Assembly: GCF_003233845.1 (NCBI RefSeq) | Contig: NZ_QKRB01000056.1 | Coordinates: 1 to 55,927 of the forward strand | Direction of reading: 5' to 3' | Source: Paenibacillus sambharensis | GTDB taxonomy: Bacteria > Bacillota > Bacilli > Paenibacillales > Paenibacillaceae | Length of the DNA: 55,927 nt | In this document: piece by piece, positions 8,094 through 16,119 of the stretch | Numbering within the stretch: position 1 is the stretch's first letter | Layout: each line of letters begins with the position of its first letter | Notes under the pieces: generated by a model | Told to the model about the DNA's origin: nothing | The model's input: only the letters and a program-made list of their open reading frames with translations | Databases searched by the model: none | Program-made: the position numbers and the translations under genes

Positions 8094-8714
8094 CTAACTG
8101 TTCAGAACAACATTCCATGCTTTCTGGCCGGAGGTTGCGTTCACCAGCTCCAGCGAAATATCTGCACTGAGGATCCGGCCGGTCAGATCGATCTCCGTTA
8201 TATTGGACTGAACAGAAGAACGGATCTCGTTGCCCACCTGGATGTCATTGGCGTACATAACATAGAGCTTCGGAGTAAGCAGGAAATCCGCAGTATCGCC
8301 CTGCTGAACCGCTTTTTTGGTAACCAGCTTTGCACCGTTCTTAAACAGCGAGATATCCACCACTTTGGAGACCGTATTGTTGCAGCTGATGGAAGAATCG
8401 ATATTTTGGGTACCGAGCAGATTAAGGTCTGTGCTCTCTACGCTGTTGATAAACTCCCACTTCTGACCAAAATCAACGGCACGGCTCGTTTGGCGGACTT
8501 CTGACGTATACGGTGTATTAAGCTCTTCAACTACAAGATCAGTCGAGATCGGATACGTTGCCGTCTGCTTCTGGGCCGGACTCAGCGGGAGCACCTGCCA
8601 GGCAATGGCTTCAATCTTGTCATACGATTGATCTACATTGGCTAGCTTCTGAAATAATACAAACCTCCAGCCGCGGTTCGTGTTGTTCGTAAAATTGAGT
8701 TGAATGTTGTTCAT
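8094..8714 (-). CDS. Uncharacterised 206-residue beta-rich protein, weakly RhiA-like
   Basis: First gene of the leftward three-gene operon. No signal peptide or membrane helix. The N-terminus reads IQLNFTNNTNRGWRFVLFQK followed by IEAIAWQVLPLSPAQKQTATY. That pattern (a strand, 'N-x-S/T', an aromatic 'F-x-L-F-Q-K/T' strand, then 'x-x-x-AW' and a strand) recalls the RhiA family of small beta-sandwich proteins. The resemblance is weak and is by eye only. The rest is strand-rich with Ser/Thr/Asn (SCNNTVSKVVDISLFKNG). It may be a self-assembling or surface-interacting beta protein. Function unknown. Confidence 0.7.
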   Translation of the reverse strand: MNNIQLNFTNNTNRGWRFVLFQKLANVDQSYDKIEAIAWQVLPLSPAQKQTATYPISTDLVVEELNTPYTSEVRQTSRAVDFGQKWEFINSVESTDLNLLGTQNIDSSISCNNTVSKVVDISLFKNGAKLVTKKAVQQGDTADFLLTPKLYVMYANDIQVGNEIRSSVQSNITEIDLTGRILSADISLELVNATSGQKAWNVVLNS

Positions 8715-8844
8715 CGTCTCTACTCCCTTTTCGGTTGGTTTTGACTTACGACACTATCCTACGGAGCCGGGAATTTACCTAGAACCTAAAAATTTTTTGG
8801 CCGAAACGGAATATTTGTCCACTTTATGGATACAAGAAGTACCA

Positions 8845-8882
8845 CACAGGGCTTGTCCTTCATCGGACAAGCTTATTTTATT
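8845..8882 (+). terminator. Leader hairpin with U-rich tail upstream of the GH25 gene
   Basis: A perfect 8-bp stem (GCTTGTCC at 8851-8858, GGACAAGC at 8865-8872) with a TTCATC loop is followed on the plus strand by TTATTTTATT. It sits about 70 bases before the lysozyme start in the divergent region, with no upstream rightward gene to terminate. It may attenuate lysozyme transcription. Confidence 0.5.
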
Positions 8883-8950
8883 GCCAGCCGGTTCTTTCCT
8901 GTATACGAGCCGAGTAGGATAGATTTATACATTTTGGGGAGGTGAGAATT

Positions 8951-9553
8951 ATGCAGCCGCGAAGCCTTACGAATAGCAAGGGAGTGGATGTGTCGCATCA
9001 TCAGGGCGATATTGATTGGAAGGAAGTGAAGAATTCCGGCGTTTCCTTTGCCATGATCAAAGCAACAGAAGGCCATTCGTTCACAGACCCGAAGTTTGAA
9101 GACAATGTGAAAGGCGCACGGCAGGCCGGCCTTCTTGTCGGCGTCTATCATTTCTTCCACGGGGAAAGCATAGCGAAGGCGGAACAGGAAGCAGCTCATT
9201 TTCTGCAGGCCGTCAAGAATTATGCCCCCTTTGACCTGCCCTATGCCCTCGATGTCGAGAACAACCGGGTCGATCCGGCCGCCGTACCGGTTTGGCTTCA
9301 AGCCGTCCGCGTCTCGGATCATGGCAGGAAACCGTTCATTTACTCGAATCCTGACACAATAGCACACTGTCTCAAGGACAGGAATTTGGCGGAGTACCCG
9401 CTCTGGTATGCATTCTACCGACAGCATGAAGTTCCGGCGAATGCCGGCGCCTGGTCACAGTGGACCATGCTCCAGTATACCGATCGAGGCAGCGTCCCGG
9501 GGATTGCCGGACATGTAGACAGGAATGAATATAACGGACGATTGGAGAGATGA
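8951..9553 (+). CDS. GH25 family lysozyme (Cellosyl-type muramidase)
   Basis: A complete 200-residue glycoside hydrolase family 25 domain that cleaves beta-1,4 bonds in peptidoglycan. Expected acidic residues are visible: D13 in GVDVSHHQGDIDW, D101 and E103 in ALDVENN, and D190 in HVDRNEYNG. YHFFHGES and PLWYAFY are further family landmarks. The ATG at 8951 is preceded by GGGGAGG; the GTG at 8942 overlaps that site and is unlikely. No signal peptide or cell-wall-binding domain is present, as in phage endolysins that rely on a holin. It is divergent from the operon carrying the holin-like gene and is followed four bases later by the next gene. Confidence 0.92.
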   Translation: MQPRSLTNSKGVDVSHHQGDIDWKEVKNSGVSFAMIKATEGHSFTDPKFEDNVKGARQAGLLVGVYHFFHGESIAKAEQEAAHFLQAVKNYAPFDLPYALDVENNRVDPAAVPVWLQAVRVSDHGRKPFIYSNPDTIAHCLKDRNLAEYPLWYAFYRQHEVPANAGAWSQWTMLQYTDRGSVPGIAGHVDRNEYNGRLER

Positions 9554-9557
9554 AGAG

Positions 9558-9935
9558 ATGACGATGGAGAACCGAACAGGCAGAGAGCTGGAGTACGAGA
9601 AGGGGATTATAGGTCTGCTGCTCAATATCGGTAAATGGCATAATACGGAGAAAGCAGCACAGATTGAGAAGGTAGCACATTCCGACAATAAGAAGAGGAA
9701 AATCGAAATTATTGCCGACGTGCACACTCATTTTCCGCAGCTGCCAACAACAAAATGGTTCACAATCAATCTGATTGATGGCGACCTGACACCCGAAACG
9801 ATTCATATCTATGTCAATCCAATCGACGAGAAATATATCGAGCTGTCGACGGCCAATGCCCAAGCAGCCGGGGGTCCCCAGGGTACGGTAATGTCGATCG
9901 AGAATAAACTGAAGCCTGGGCTTATGTGGAATTAG
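9558..9935 (+). CDS. Small unknown protein downstream of the GH25 lysozyme
   Basis: Encodes about 125 residues from the ATG at 9558, with GGAGAG upstream and four bases after the lysozyme stop, so it is co-transcribed. No signal or membrane segment. The sequence mixes a basic helix-like N-terminus (KAAQIEKVAHSDNKKRKIEI) with a beta-rich centre (KWFTINLIDGDLTPETIHIYVN). I recognise no family. Its position suggests an accessory or immunity-type role for the lysozyme, but this is inference. Confidence 0.65.
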   Translation: MTMENRTGRELEYEKGIIGLLLNIGKWHNTEKAAQIEKVAHSDNKKRKIEIIADVHTHFPQLPTTKWFTINLIDGDLTPETIHIYVNPIDEKYIELSTANAQAAGGPQGTVMSIENKLKPGLMWN

Positions 9936-10117
9936 CTGGCGTTACGGATAGAATTGTCTAGATTAACCTACTGCTACTATTTATAAAAATAGTCTAAATA
10001 AAAACCTATCTCCCACATTTCTTAATTACGATCCTATATAATCAGCCTATACTTTAGAATTCCCAAACCCAGGAAATACAAAAGTATAAATCACAATCAC
10101 GATAGGGGTCTCAAGAA

Positions 10118-10933
10118 ATGAAATGGTACGTTACTGGGATGATAGCTTTAATGCTGGTTATAACGGGTTGTTCATCAAACCAACAAGAAATTGGAACACC
10201 GGCTAAACAAGAAGAGAAGCAACAAGCAGAAACTGCGGTAAACGCTGAAGAACTAATCCGTTCAGTAAAGAAAACATTTGTCGAGTCACATAGCATGAAG
10301 CTGGATACTACTCTTCTATCCACTGTAGAGGAAGGTGGCACTTCACAAAAGGAACAAATCAGAATGGTTGGTGACTTGACTCTTAGTCCGGATGAATTCC
10401 ATGCAAGTGTGACAGCAGCTGAAGAAAAGATCGAAATGTACCTTGTGAACAATGAAGCTTATGTGAGGCCAGATGGTCAAGAAATATGGTTTAAAATGTC
10501 GGATAACGATACAGAAGAATTATCTGGGCTTGGAGACACCAAAGAACAGACAGTCAAATTCCTTGACCTGCTTCTTAGTTTCAAAGATGACCTTAACGTA
10601 ACTGACGAAGGTGAAGTCTATAACATCTCTTATGAAACAACGGAAAATTCGGATGAAATCGAAGAGCTCATTATCAGTTCCACAGAAGGGGTATTTACAG
10701 ATGGAAACTTTGCATTGAACTCCTTCCGTTATGACCTAAGTGTCCGCAAAGACTCGCATGAGTTAACGGAGAACCGAGCCGTAATGGACTTAGCCCTTAA
10801 GAATGAAAGCGGAGCCGTAATATCGAAACTAATTATCGATACTTATGCCCTCTTTAGTGACTTCAACAAGATAGATAAGATTGTTGTGCCTCAAGAAATC
10901 ATAGATTCAGCGACTGAGATTCCAAGCGAATAA
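10118..10933 (+). CDS. Secreted lipoprotein, LolA/LppX-like (DUF6612-type), copy 2
   Basis: A 271-residue paralog of the lipoprotein at 5947. It shares the same N-terminus (MKWYVTGMIAL), lipobox ITGC with C18, the spacer, the SHSMKLDT strand, the DGQEIWFKM segment and the same last residues (EIPSE). The spacer is about ten residues shorter than in copy 1. The 130-base upstream regions are also similar, so the duplication included the promoter. Between the copies sits the divergent lysis-like cassette. It ends in a strong terminator. Function unknown. Confidence 0.8.
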   Translation: MKWYVTGMIALMLVITGCSSNQQEIGTPAKQEEKQQAETAVNAEELIRSVKKTFVESHSMKLDTTLLSTVEEGGTSQKEQIRMVGDLTLSPDEFHASVTAAEEKIEMYLVNNEAYVRPDGQEIWFKMSDNDTEELSGLGDTKEQTVKFLDLLLSFKDDLNVTDEGEVYNISYETTENSDEIEELIISSTEGVFTDGNFALNSFRYDLSVRKDSHELTENRAVMDLALKNESGAVISKLIIDTYALFSDFNKIDKIVVPQEIIDSATEIPSE

Positions 10934-10943
10934 TATAATTTAT

Positions 10944-10981
10944 AAAAAGGAATCGCCGGATGATTAGGCGGTTCCTTTTTT
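10944..10981 (+). terminator. Intrinsic terminator after the second lipoprotein
   Basis: AAAAAGGAA-T-CGCC (from 10944) pairs with GGCG-G-TTCCTTTTT (to 10980), giving a long stem with a U-rich tail. Confidence 0.85.
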
Positions 10982-11220
10982 CAAGCTATAAAGCTATAAA
11001 TTTTAGCCCCGGCACTTGTCCCGTTCAGCGGCTCAGACGCGTTCGCCCTGTTCAACGTTCATTCCCACTGTGAAATTCTACACCGTGGCCGAACTCGTGA
11101 TGCGCCAGGATGAAGCCAAGTGCGGCGGGACGCTGAACAAGCTGTTGATGAGATCCCTACTGTTCACACTTGCTGCAGGATGTATATTTCTGTAATCAAT
11201 CACATGCTTAGATAATATGC
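10982..11220. other. Intergenic region, possible gene remnant
   Basis: No intact gene. The stretch at about 11030-11160 is GC-richer and reads through in one forward frame without a stop for some 40 codons (containing TVKFYTVAELVMRQDEAK). This may be a decayed coding fragment, but I cannot name it and no start or ribosome binding site is present. Confidence 0.3.
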
Positions 11221-11251
11221 TTGATCCTACAGTTACTGGAGGTTATACAAT
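11221..11251 (+). promoter_or_regulatory. MerR-type promoter with 19-bp spacer
   Basis: TTGATC at 11221-11226 and TACAAT at 11246-11251 are separated by 19 bases, the over-long spacer typical of MerR-activated promoters. The spacer contains the near-perfect dyad CCTACAGTTACTGGAGG, which would be the operator. It lies directly upstream of the MerR gene, so autoregulation is likely. Confidence 0.65.
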
Positions 11252-11276
11252 AGGGGCAAGAGAGGAGGAGCTGACG

Positions 11277-12047
11277 ATGGACGCTACACATTATTCTATC
11301 GGAAAATTTGCCAAGTTAAGCGGCATTCCGATACGCACGCTCCATTATTATGAAGAGGCAGGACTGCTGTGCCCGCGCCGTCAGGACAATGGACATCGCA
11401 TCTACGGTTCGGCTGATTTGGTCGCCTTGCAAAAAATCATCAGCTTAAAGTCGCTTGGCTTTTCTCTGGATCGTATTCGCCAATTCATTCATCATCGCGA
11501 ACTGGAGATGAATCTGGCCGAAACTCTGCATATCCAGCAGCAAACCCTGCAGGCCACCCGTGCTGAACTGGACAGGTCGCTGGAGATACTTAGACGGTTA
11601 CTTACGATCGTCCAACGTGAGGGAGAACTGGATCATAATCTGATGTTTCTATTAATTCGTAACATGCTGCAGGAAGACAAGCAACGCAGTTGGGTAGCAA
11701 AACATTTGTCAGAGCAAACGGCAGCTGTTTTGTTCGACATCTCCCAAGATGCCGTAGCTGATTTGGATCGGGAGATGCTTGCCTTTGTCGAAGCCGTCAA
11801 GCGTTTAGCAGCAGGAAAGCCGGATGCCTTGGAGGCCGAAGAAATGCTGGGTTGCTATGTACAACGGATACTCGATTTTCTGGATGACCAGGCGCTGGCA
11901 AACTTTGCCCACATTTCGGAGGATCAGCATGATCATTTAAACCAGCTGGTGGATATACCATTAGACGAGCGGGAGGTCACGTGGCTGAATGAGGCGCTGG
12001 CACACTATGCGAGTAAATTTGGCCTTCCTGGAATCGATGGGCCGTAA
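11277..12047 (+). CDS. MerR family transcriptional regulator
   Basis: Encodes 256 residues. Residues 5-75 form the MerR winged helix (YSIGKFAKLSGIPIRTLHYYEEAGLL, then NGHRIYG and LKSLGFSLDRIRQFI), followed by the dimerising coiled coil to about residue 120. The C-terminal 130 residues are helical with no cysteine-rich metal site, so the effector is probably organic. The ATG at 11277 has GAGGAG eight bases upstream; an in-frame ATG at 11217 lies upstream of the promoter and is excluded. Its own promoter has the MerR-type 19-bp spacer. The downstream genes are a decayed hydrolase and a beta-lactamase-like hydrolase, plausible former or present targets. Confidence 0.9.
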   Translation: MDATHYSIGKFAKLSGIPIRTLHYYEEAGLLCPRRQDNGHRIYGSADLVALQKIISLKSLGFSLDRIRQFIHHRELEMNLAETLHIQQQTLQATRAELDRSLEILRRLLTIVQREGELDHNLMFLLIRNMLQEDKQRSWVAKHLSEQTAAVLFDISQDAVADLDREMLAFVEAVKRLAAGKPDALEAEEMLGCYVQRILDFLDDQALANFAHISEDQHDHLNQLVDIPLDEREVTWLNEALAHYASKFGLPGIDGP

Positions 12048-12129
12048 CAAATCCTGGTTCTTCACTTGATAATAGAACCCTCGCGTTGGATTATGTTGCC
12101 TGTATACGGAATCACAACCCTCGCAATGA

Positions 12130-12351
12130 TCGACGGCTCGATGAACGGACTGGAGAAAGAACGTGCTGTACGTAACCGCCTGCTGGGCCAAAAATGGGAT
12201 CGAAATGACTCTTCCGCAAGCCGGACATTTGAGCTTTACTGATCTGCCCCTCTATTCGCCACTGCTATCAAATCGCTTGCTCCTGATAATAAGGGTCAGC
12301 ACCGCCTGATCAATGAGCGCACTCTGCATTTTTGCAGCAGCATTTATAGAG
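12130..12351 (+). pseudogene. Remnant of a PAF-acetylhydrolase-like alpha/beta hydrolase
   Basis: One frame (about 12150-12270) gives a typical C-terminal active-site region, with AGHLSFTDLPLYSPLL around the catalytic histidine. A second frame (about 12277-12351) continues with LAPDNKGQHRLINERTLHF, which matches the usual end of such proteins. The two are joined only by a frameshift near 12275. Upstream the frame is broken by a stop and the nucleophile region is absent. Only the C-terminal third of the gene remains, between the MerR regulator and the serine hydrolase. Family identification is by motif; the left boundary is uncertain. Confidence 0.6.
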
Positions 12352-12368
12352 CCAAAGGAGGAACAGAG

Positions 12369-13751
12369 ATGTCAAGAGGAGAAAAGGAAGCGAAATTATC
12401 AGCACTAATGGGAAGTATTAGAGAACACGAAAGCTTTAATGGCGTGATTCTGGTTGCCGAACAGGGGAAACCCCTGCTTTGTGAAACGATGGGCATAGCA
12501 GAACTGAGCCAAGATAACGTACGTCCACTTACTACAGATTCGATGTTCGAGTTAGCTTCGGTCTCCAAGCCAATTACAGCATTGGGCATCGTACGTCTGC
12601 ATCAGTTGGGCAAATTGGAATGGGATGATCCGGTGTCCAGATGGCTGCCCGAATTTCCCTATCCGGGTATTACAATCCGTCATTTATTGACCCATACCTC
12701 TGGGCTCTCTGATTACATCGCGCTATTCACCGAGAAGTGGAACCACGCACAGATCGCTGTCAATAACGACGTTCTAGACATGCTCATCGCTCATCGCCCA
12801 GCTTCACTGTTTGCGCCTAATGATCGTTGGATGTATAGCAATACGGGCTATATTATGCTCGCTATTCTGATCGAACGGATCAGCGGTCAATCCTATGCGG
12901 ACTTTCTGTCTGATCAGATTTTTCAACCGCTCGGCATGACGCGAACACGCGTATACAACCGCCGTCTTGATCGCGACCCCATGCCCCCAGACTATGCCTG
13001 GGGCTATGTCTATCGACTGGAACACGGTGGATACGTGCTGCCGGACGCCGTGCCGGAAATGAATTATGTCTACTATCTGGACGGTGTGCAGGGAGATGGC
13101 ACCGTGAATAGTACAGCCACGGACTTGCTTCGTTTGGATCGTGCGTTGTATAACGACAATTTTATTCATCCGCAGTTGCGTGAAGCCATGTTTACACCTG
13201 TGACGCTACATAATGAAGAATCGTTCAACTACGGATTCGGTTGGTTGATTGAGCAACATCAACAGCTAGGTAAAGTGGTAAGTCATAGCGGCGGCTGGCC
13301 GGGATATGCCACGCTCCTGAAGCGCTATATCGAGCAGGATCTGACACTCATCCTTCTGCAAAATGGCGAACGGGATTACGCCTATACCCAACAGTTGATC
13401 CGGAGCGTGGAACAGGTTCTTGCCGGCGAGCAAATTGAAGTACCGCGGGCAACGGCTCAACGCACCATAATCCCGCTTTCAGCAGAGGACTATGAACCCT
13501 TTCTTGGTGAATACCTCTTCAAGAATGAACAGGAGCAGCCGCTGCCTGCAGAGGTTTATATGAAACAAAGTCAACTCTGTATGAGACTTGGCAACGGGAT
13601 GGCGTTCTTATTGCTGCCCATAAGCCCTACACGCTTCTACGAACAGCAAACCGCGACCGAACTGGAGTTTGCCGGGATCGAGGCGGGCAAGAGCTCCCGA
13701 TTGATCTGGTATGAGCATGAGAGCCAGAGCGTAGCGGAACGTATGCAGTGA
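12369..13751 (+). CDS. Serine hydrolase, class C beta-lactamase family
   Basis: A 460-residue penicillin-binding-protein-like serine hydrolase. All three active-site elements are visible: S64-x-x-K67 in ELASVSKPITALG, Y156-S-N158 in MYSNTGY, and H306-S-G-G in VVSHSGGWPGY. The C-terminal 120 residues are an added lipocalin-like or DUF3471-type tail (FLGEYLF). No signal peptide or lipobox is seen, so it may be cytoplasmic or exported by another route. Members are esterases, D-amino-acid peptidases or beta-lactamase relatives; the substrate cannot be told from sequence. AAAGGAGG precedes the ATG. Confidence 0.88.
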   Translation: MSRGEKEAKLSALMGSIREHESFNGVILVAEQGKPLLCETMGIAELSQDNVRPLTTDSMFELASVSKPITALGIVRLHQLGKLEWDDPVSRWLPEFPYPGITIRHLLTHTSGLSDYIALFTEKWNHAQIAVNNDVLDMLIAHRPASLFAPNDRWMYSNTGYIMLAILIERISGQSYADFLSDQIFQPLGMTRTRVYNRRLDRDPMPPDYAWGYVYRLEHGGYVLPDAVPEMNYVYYLDGVQGDGTVNSTATDLLRLDRALYNDNFIHPQLREAMFTPVTLHNEESFNYGFGWLIEQHQQLGKVVSHSGGWPGYATLLKRYIEQDLTLILLQNGERDYAYTQQLIRSVEQVLAGEQIEVPRATAQRTIIPLSAEDYEPFLGEYLFKNEQEQPLPAEVYMKQSQLCMRLGNGMAFLLLPISPTRFYEQQTATELEFAGIEAGKSSRLIWYEHESQSVAERMQ

Positions 13752-13828
13752 CAATGCAGCACTCGGTAATATTTTCTCGCCCAATCGCCATCAGATATGG
13801 ATTAGCATGGACATCAACAAAATGGATA

Positions 13829-13850
13829 CACTAGCGAGTGCTTTTTCTTC
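13829..13850 (+). terminator. Weak terminator after the serine hydrolase
   Basis: A short CACT/AGTG stem is followed by CTTTTTCTTC. An earlier GCACTCG at 13759 could pair with CGAGTGC at 13835-13841 to make a longer, wide-loop alternative. Confidence 0.35.
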
Positions 13851-13974
13851 GCATTTTTTTCACATTTTTTCAATAGAGGCGAGATTAAAACATAATTTCC
13901 TTCTATATCCAACTTTTACAGTTATAATATATAGATAGTAGTGGTTTATAAAACTGATCTAGGAGGTGTATAAA

Positions 13975-14538
13975 ATGAAGAAAGCACCTCTTCTTATTTT
14001 AACGTTGGTCCTGCTGGTTACTGGCTGTACAGTGCATAATCGTAACCAAAATGACTATCCGAATCTAGGAGACCGTGCAACTACAGCAAGTCCTATTTCC
14101 CCTGAGTCAACAGATACGCTTATGGAAGAATCCTATTCGGAGGATTTCATCTATTTACAACGCAAAGGCGAGATGGATCTGGACCATATCAAGAACAAGG
14201 GGGTTACGGGGGATTTACTCGACTCTATCATGCAATACTTAACGGCTCTCAAAGAAGGTGACGAAGAAACCCGAAAGCACTACCTGTATGATCCGAATAT
14301 CGACATCTTGTATGATATGGAGCCATACATTTTGGCAGTAACGAAGCTTGAGCTGGACAATTCAAGGGTCATGGATGTTATGGATGAATACAACTTGGAG
14401 AATATAGCGGAGGAAGCTGCTATTGTGAAGATTTCCACTATAACAACCGGGCGGGACTCCCAGGAAGTTGAAGGAACGGGAGACTTTATCTTCATTCGAG
14501 TAAGTGATAGCGTGTGGAAATTCTTCAGGTTCCAATAA
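13975..14538 (+). CDS. Lipoprotein of unknown function
   Basis: Encodes 187 residues. The signal peptide ends in LVTGC with lipidated C18. A low-complexity Ser/Thr/Pro/Asn spacer runs to about residue 50, then an alpha/beta domain (GDLLDSIMQYLTALKEGDEE, MDVMDEYNLENIAEEAAIVKIS) that resembles small nuclear-transport-factor-like or DUF4878-type lipoproteins, but I cannot assign a family. The ATG at 13975 follows AGGAGGTG; a GTG at 13966 overlaps that site. The next gene, also exported, starts 32 bases after its stop, so the two probably form a unit. Expected on the outer face of the membrane. Confidence 0.75.
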   Translation: MKKAPLLILTLVLLVTGCTVHNRNQNDYPNLGDRATTASPISPESTDTLMEESYSEDFIYLQRKGEMDLDHIKNKGVTGDLLDSIMQYLTALKEGDEETRKHYLYDPNIDILYDMEPYILAVTKLELDNSRVMDVMDEYNLENIAEEAAIVKISTITTGRDSQEVEGTGDFIFIRVSDSVWKFFRFQ

Positions 14539-14570
14539 CTTAACCTATTAGACCCACGGGAGGGAATGAA

Positions 14571-15326
14571 ATGGGGATTCGTTCATACATGCTTGGCGCG
14601 GCGTTAATGATTAGTATGCTTCTCTCTACTACAGTAGAAGCTGCCGTTCCCGATGAAGTTCAGGCTTATGCTGAGAACGAAGGAATAGCAAGCTTCAAAG
14701 CCAGAATGGGTGAAGATCCGGAAGCCTTTGACCTCAAACAGTCTCAGCTGGACCAGGCGGAGCTTGGGATGGGGTTTGAGACGTATAGAGTTGACCATGA
14801 AAGCTTAAAGTCCGCTGACAGGGGCGATACCTTGCAATCAATGCTCGTTAAGAACGAAGAATGGACATTTGTCGTCATGTCAGAAGGTGCCCCCTTATCA
14901 CTATTCACCGTGCAAAGGGATAATAACGGATTAGAAGTAATATCGGGAGGAGGAGCCGCCAGAGAATTAATGAATGCCTATCACTCCTTTACAACTCAAT
15001 ATCCGAACAGCAATCCCAAGCTGGCGGAGATCAAGGGAATTCAGCTGTTTGTTGGGAATAGCCCCGACGGCTCCGAGGTCTTTCTGTCGTCACTTGAGCA
15101 CGCAGCGGGGGTATCCAGTACAGAGATTGCCCCAACTTCTCCACTGGTAGCAGCGCTAATCGAGCAGTTGAACGCTCCTAATCAGGATCACGATGGAGGT
15201 GCAGACGGCCTGATACGCCTGCCTCGGTTAACCTGGGTATGGGTTACGATTGGTATAATCATCGGATTGCTGCTCTTGGCCGCTGCAATCAGACACAGCA
15301 AACACAAGCACAACCCAAACCGTTAA
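14571..15326 (+). CDS. Exported, C-terminally membrane-anchored protein
   Basis: A 251-residue protein with an N-terminal signal (cleavage probably after VEA at about residue 24) and a C-terminal helix (WVWVTIGIIIGLLLLAAAI, about 222-241) followed by a basic tail (RHSKHKHNPNR), so it is anchored with most of the chain outside the cell. The ectodomain has no recognised family. It shows an acidic N-terminal region and a beta-rich middle (EWTFVVMSEGAPLSLFTVQRD). It is preceded by GGGAGGG and by the lipoprotein gene, with which it probably works at the envelope. Confidence 0.75.
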   Translation: MGIRSYMLGAALMISMLLSTTVEAAVPDEVQAYAENEGIASFKARMGEDPEAFDLKQSQLDQAELGMGFETYRVDHESLKSADRGDTLQSMLVKNEEWTFVVMSEGAPLSLFTVQRDNNGLEVISGGGAARELMNAYHSFTTQYPNSNPKLAEIKGIQLFVGNSPDGSEVFLSSLEHAAGVSSTEIAPTSPLVAALIEQLNAPNQDHDGGADGLIRLPRLTWVWVTIGIIIGLLLLAAAIRHSKHKHNPNR

Positions 15327-15353
15327 CTATGCCTTCAGTACGTTTCTAGAACG

Positions 15354-16040
15354 CTAAAACTCCCGCCACCACATTCCGGCGCACTCTGGCAGAACGGTCA
15401 TTCTCTCTTGTTCCACACGGCCGGCCAGCTCCCTGCCAAAGAAGAACTCCGTCAACCGAACCGCTTCTTCCACACTGTCAAATTGGTAATCCGTCCTGAG
15501 CCACCTATGGTGAAAACCATACTGCTGCTCCAGCCGCTCATAATACGGCAGCAGAAAATCCGGCGGATGCGGCTGCTCCGCACCTGTACCCATCGTCTCG
15601 AAAATCACAGCGGTGCCGCCAGGACGGAGAACCCGCCTGATTTCTTCCATAACCTTCTCCAAATCCTTCTCCCATCCCAGCTGATTCGAGCTGGCCGTGT
15701 AGCAGATGCTCCATCCCGACACCAGAAGATCAGCGCTGTTATCTGCCGCCTCTATCCTTCTGTGATCAGACGCCCTGGTCTGACAGTTCGTAAAGCCTGC
15801 CTGATTAAGCTTGCCCTCTGCTACCCGAAGCATCTCTGTTGATGCATCCAGCGCCAGGATTGACCGGGCTTTGCGGGCAAGCGGCAGTGTGAGCCGTCCG
15901 GTTCCCGCCCCCAGATCCACGACATCCTTCTCCTCTACTGCACATATCTCTTCCACGGCCCTGAGCAGATCAGGCTGCTTGGAAATAAGCACGTCGTATG
16001 TCTCCGCCTTCGCCTGATAAATCTCGGTATGATCCGGCAT
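15354..16040 (-). CDS. Class I SAM-dependent methyltransferase
   Basis: A 228-residue methyltransferase of the UbiE/Methyltransf_11 type. Motif I is VVDLGAGTGRLTLPL (about residues 39-53), followed by ILALDASTEML (motif II acidic residue binding the SAM ribose) and LRPGGTAVIFET (motif III/IV region). The C-terminal part (HHRWLRTDYQFDSVEEAVR) probably defines the substrate, which cannot be identified. The ATG follows GGAGGG. It lies convergent to the membrane-anchored protein and on the same strand as the MerR-methyltransferase fusion, 80 bases downstream of it. Confidence 0.87.
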   Translation of the reverse strand: MPDHTEIYQAKAETYDVLISKQPDLLRAVEEICAVEEKDVVDLGAGTGRLTLPLARKARSILALDASTEMLRVAEGKLNQAGFTNCQTRASDHRRIEAADNSADLLVSGWSICYTASSNQLGWEKDLEKVMEEIRRVLRPGGTAVIFETMGTGAEQPHPPDFLLPYYERLEQQYGFHHRWLRTDYQFDSVEEAVRLTEFFFGRELAGRVEQERMTVLPECAGMWWREF

Positions 16041-16119
16041 TTGGTTCCCTCCACAACTGTATTTATGAACGGCTCCTATACTACCCTATGCCGCAGCGTG
16101 AAGGTCAACAATCGGAATG

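Noticed and set aside
5820-10981. Prophage
   Set aside because: Only a lysozyme and a holin-like gene are phage-type; there is no integrase, terminase, capsid, portal or tail gene and no attachment repeats.
11030-11160. Metallopeptidase HEXXH motif on the reverse strand
   Set aside because: A HEFGH word appears in one frame but it is followed by a stop and has no supporting sequence around it.
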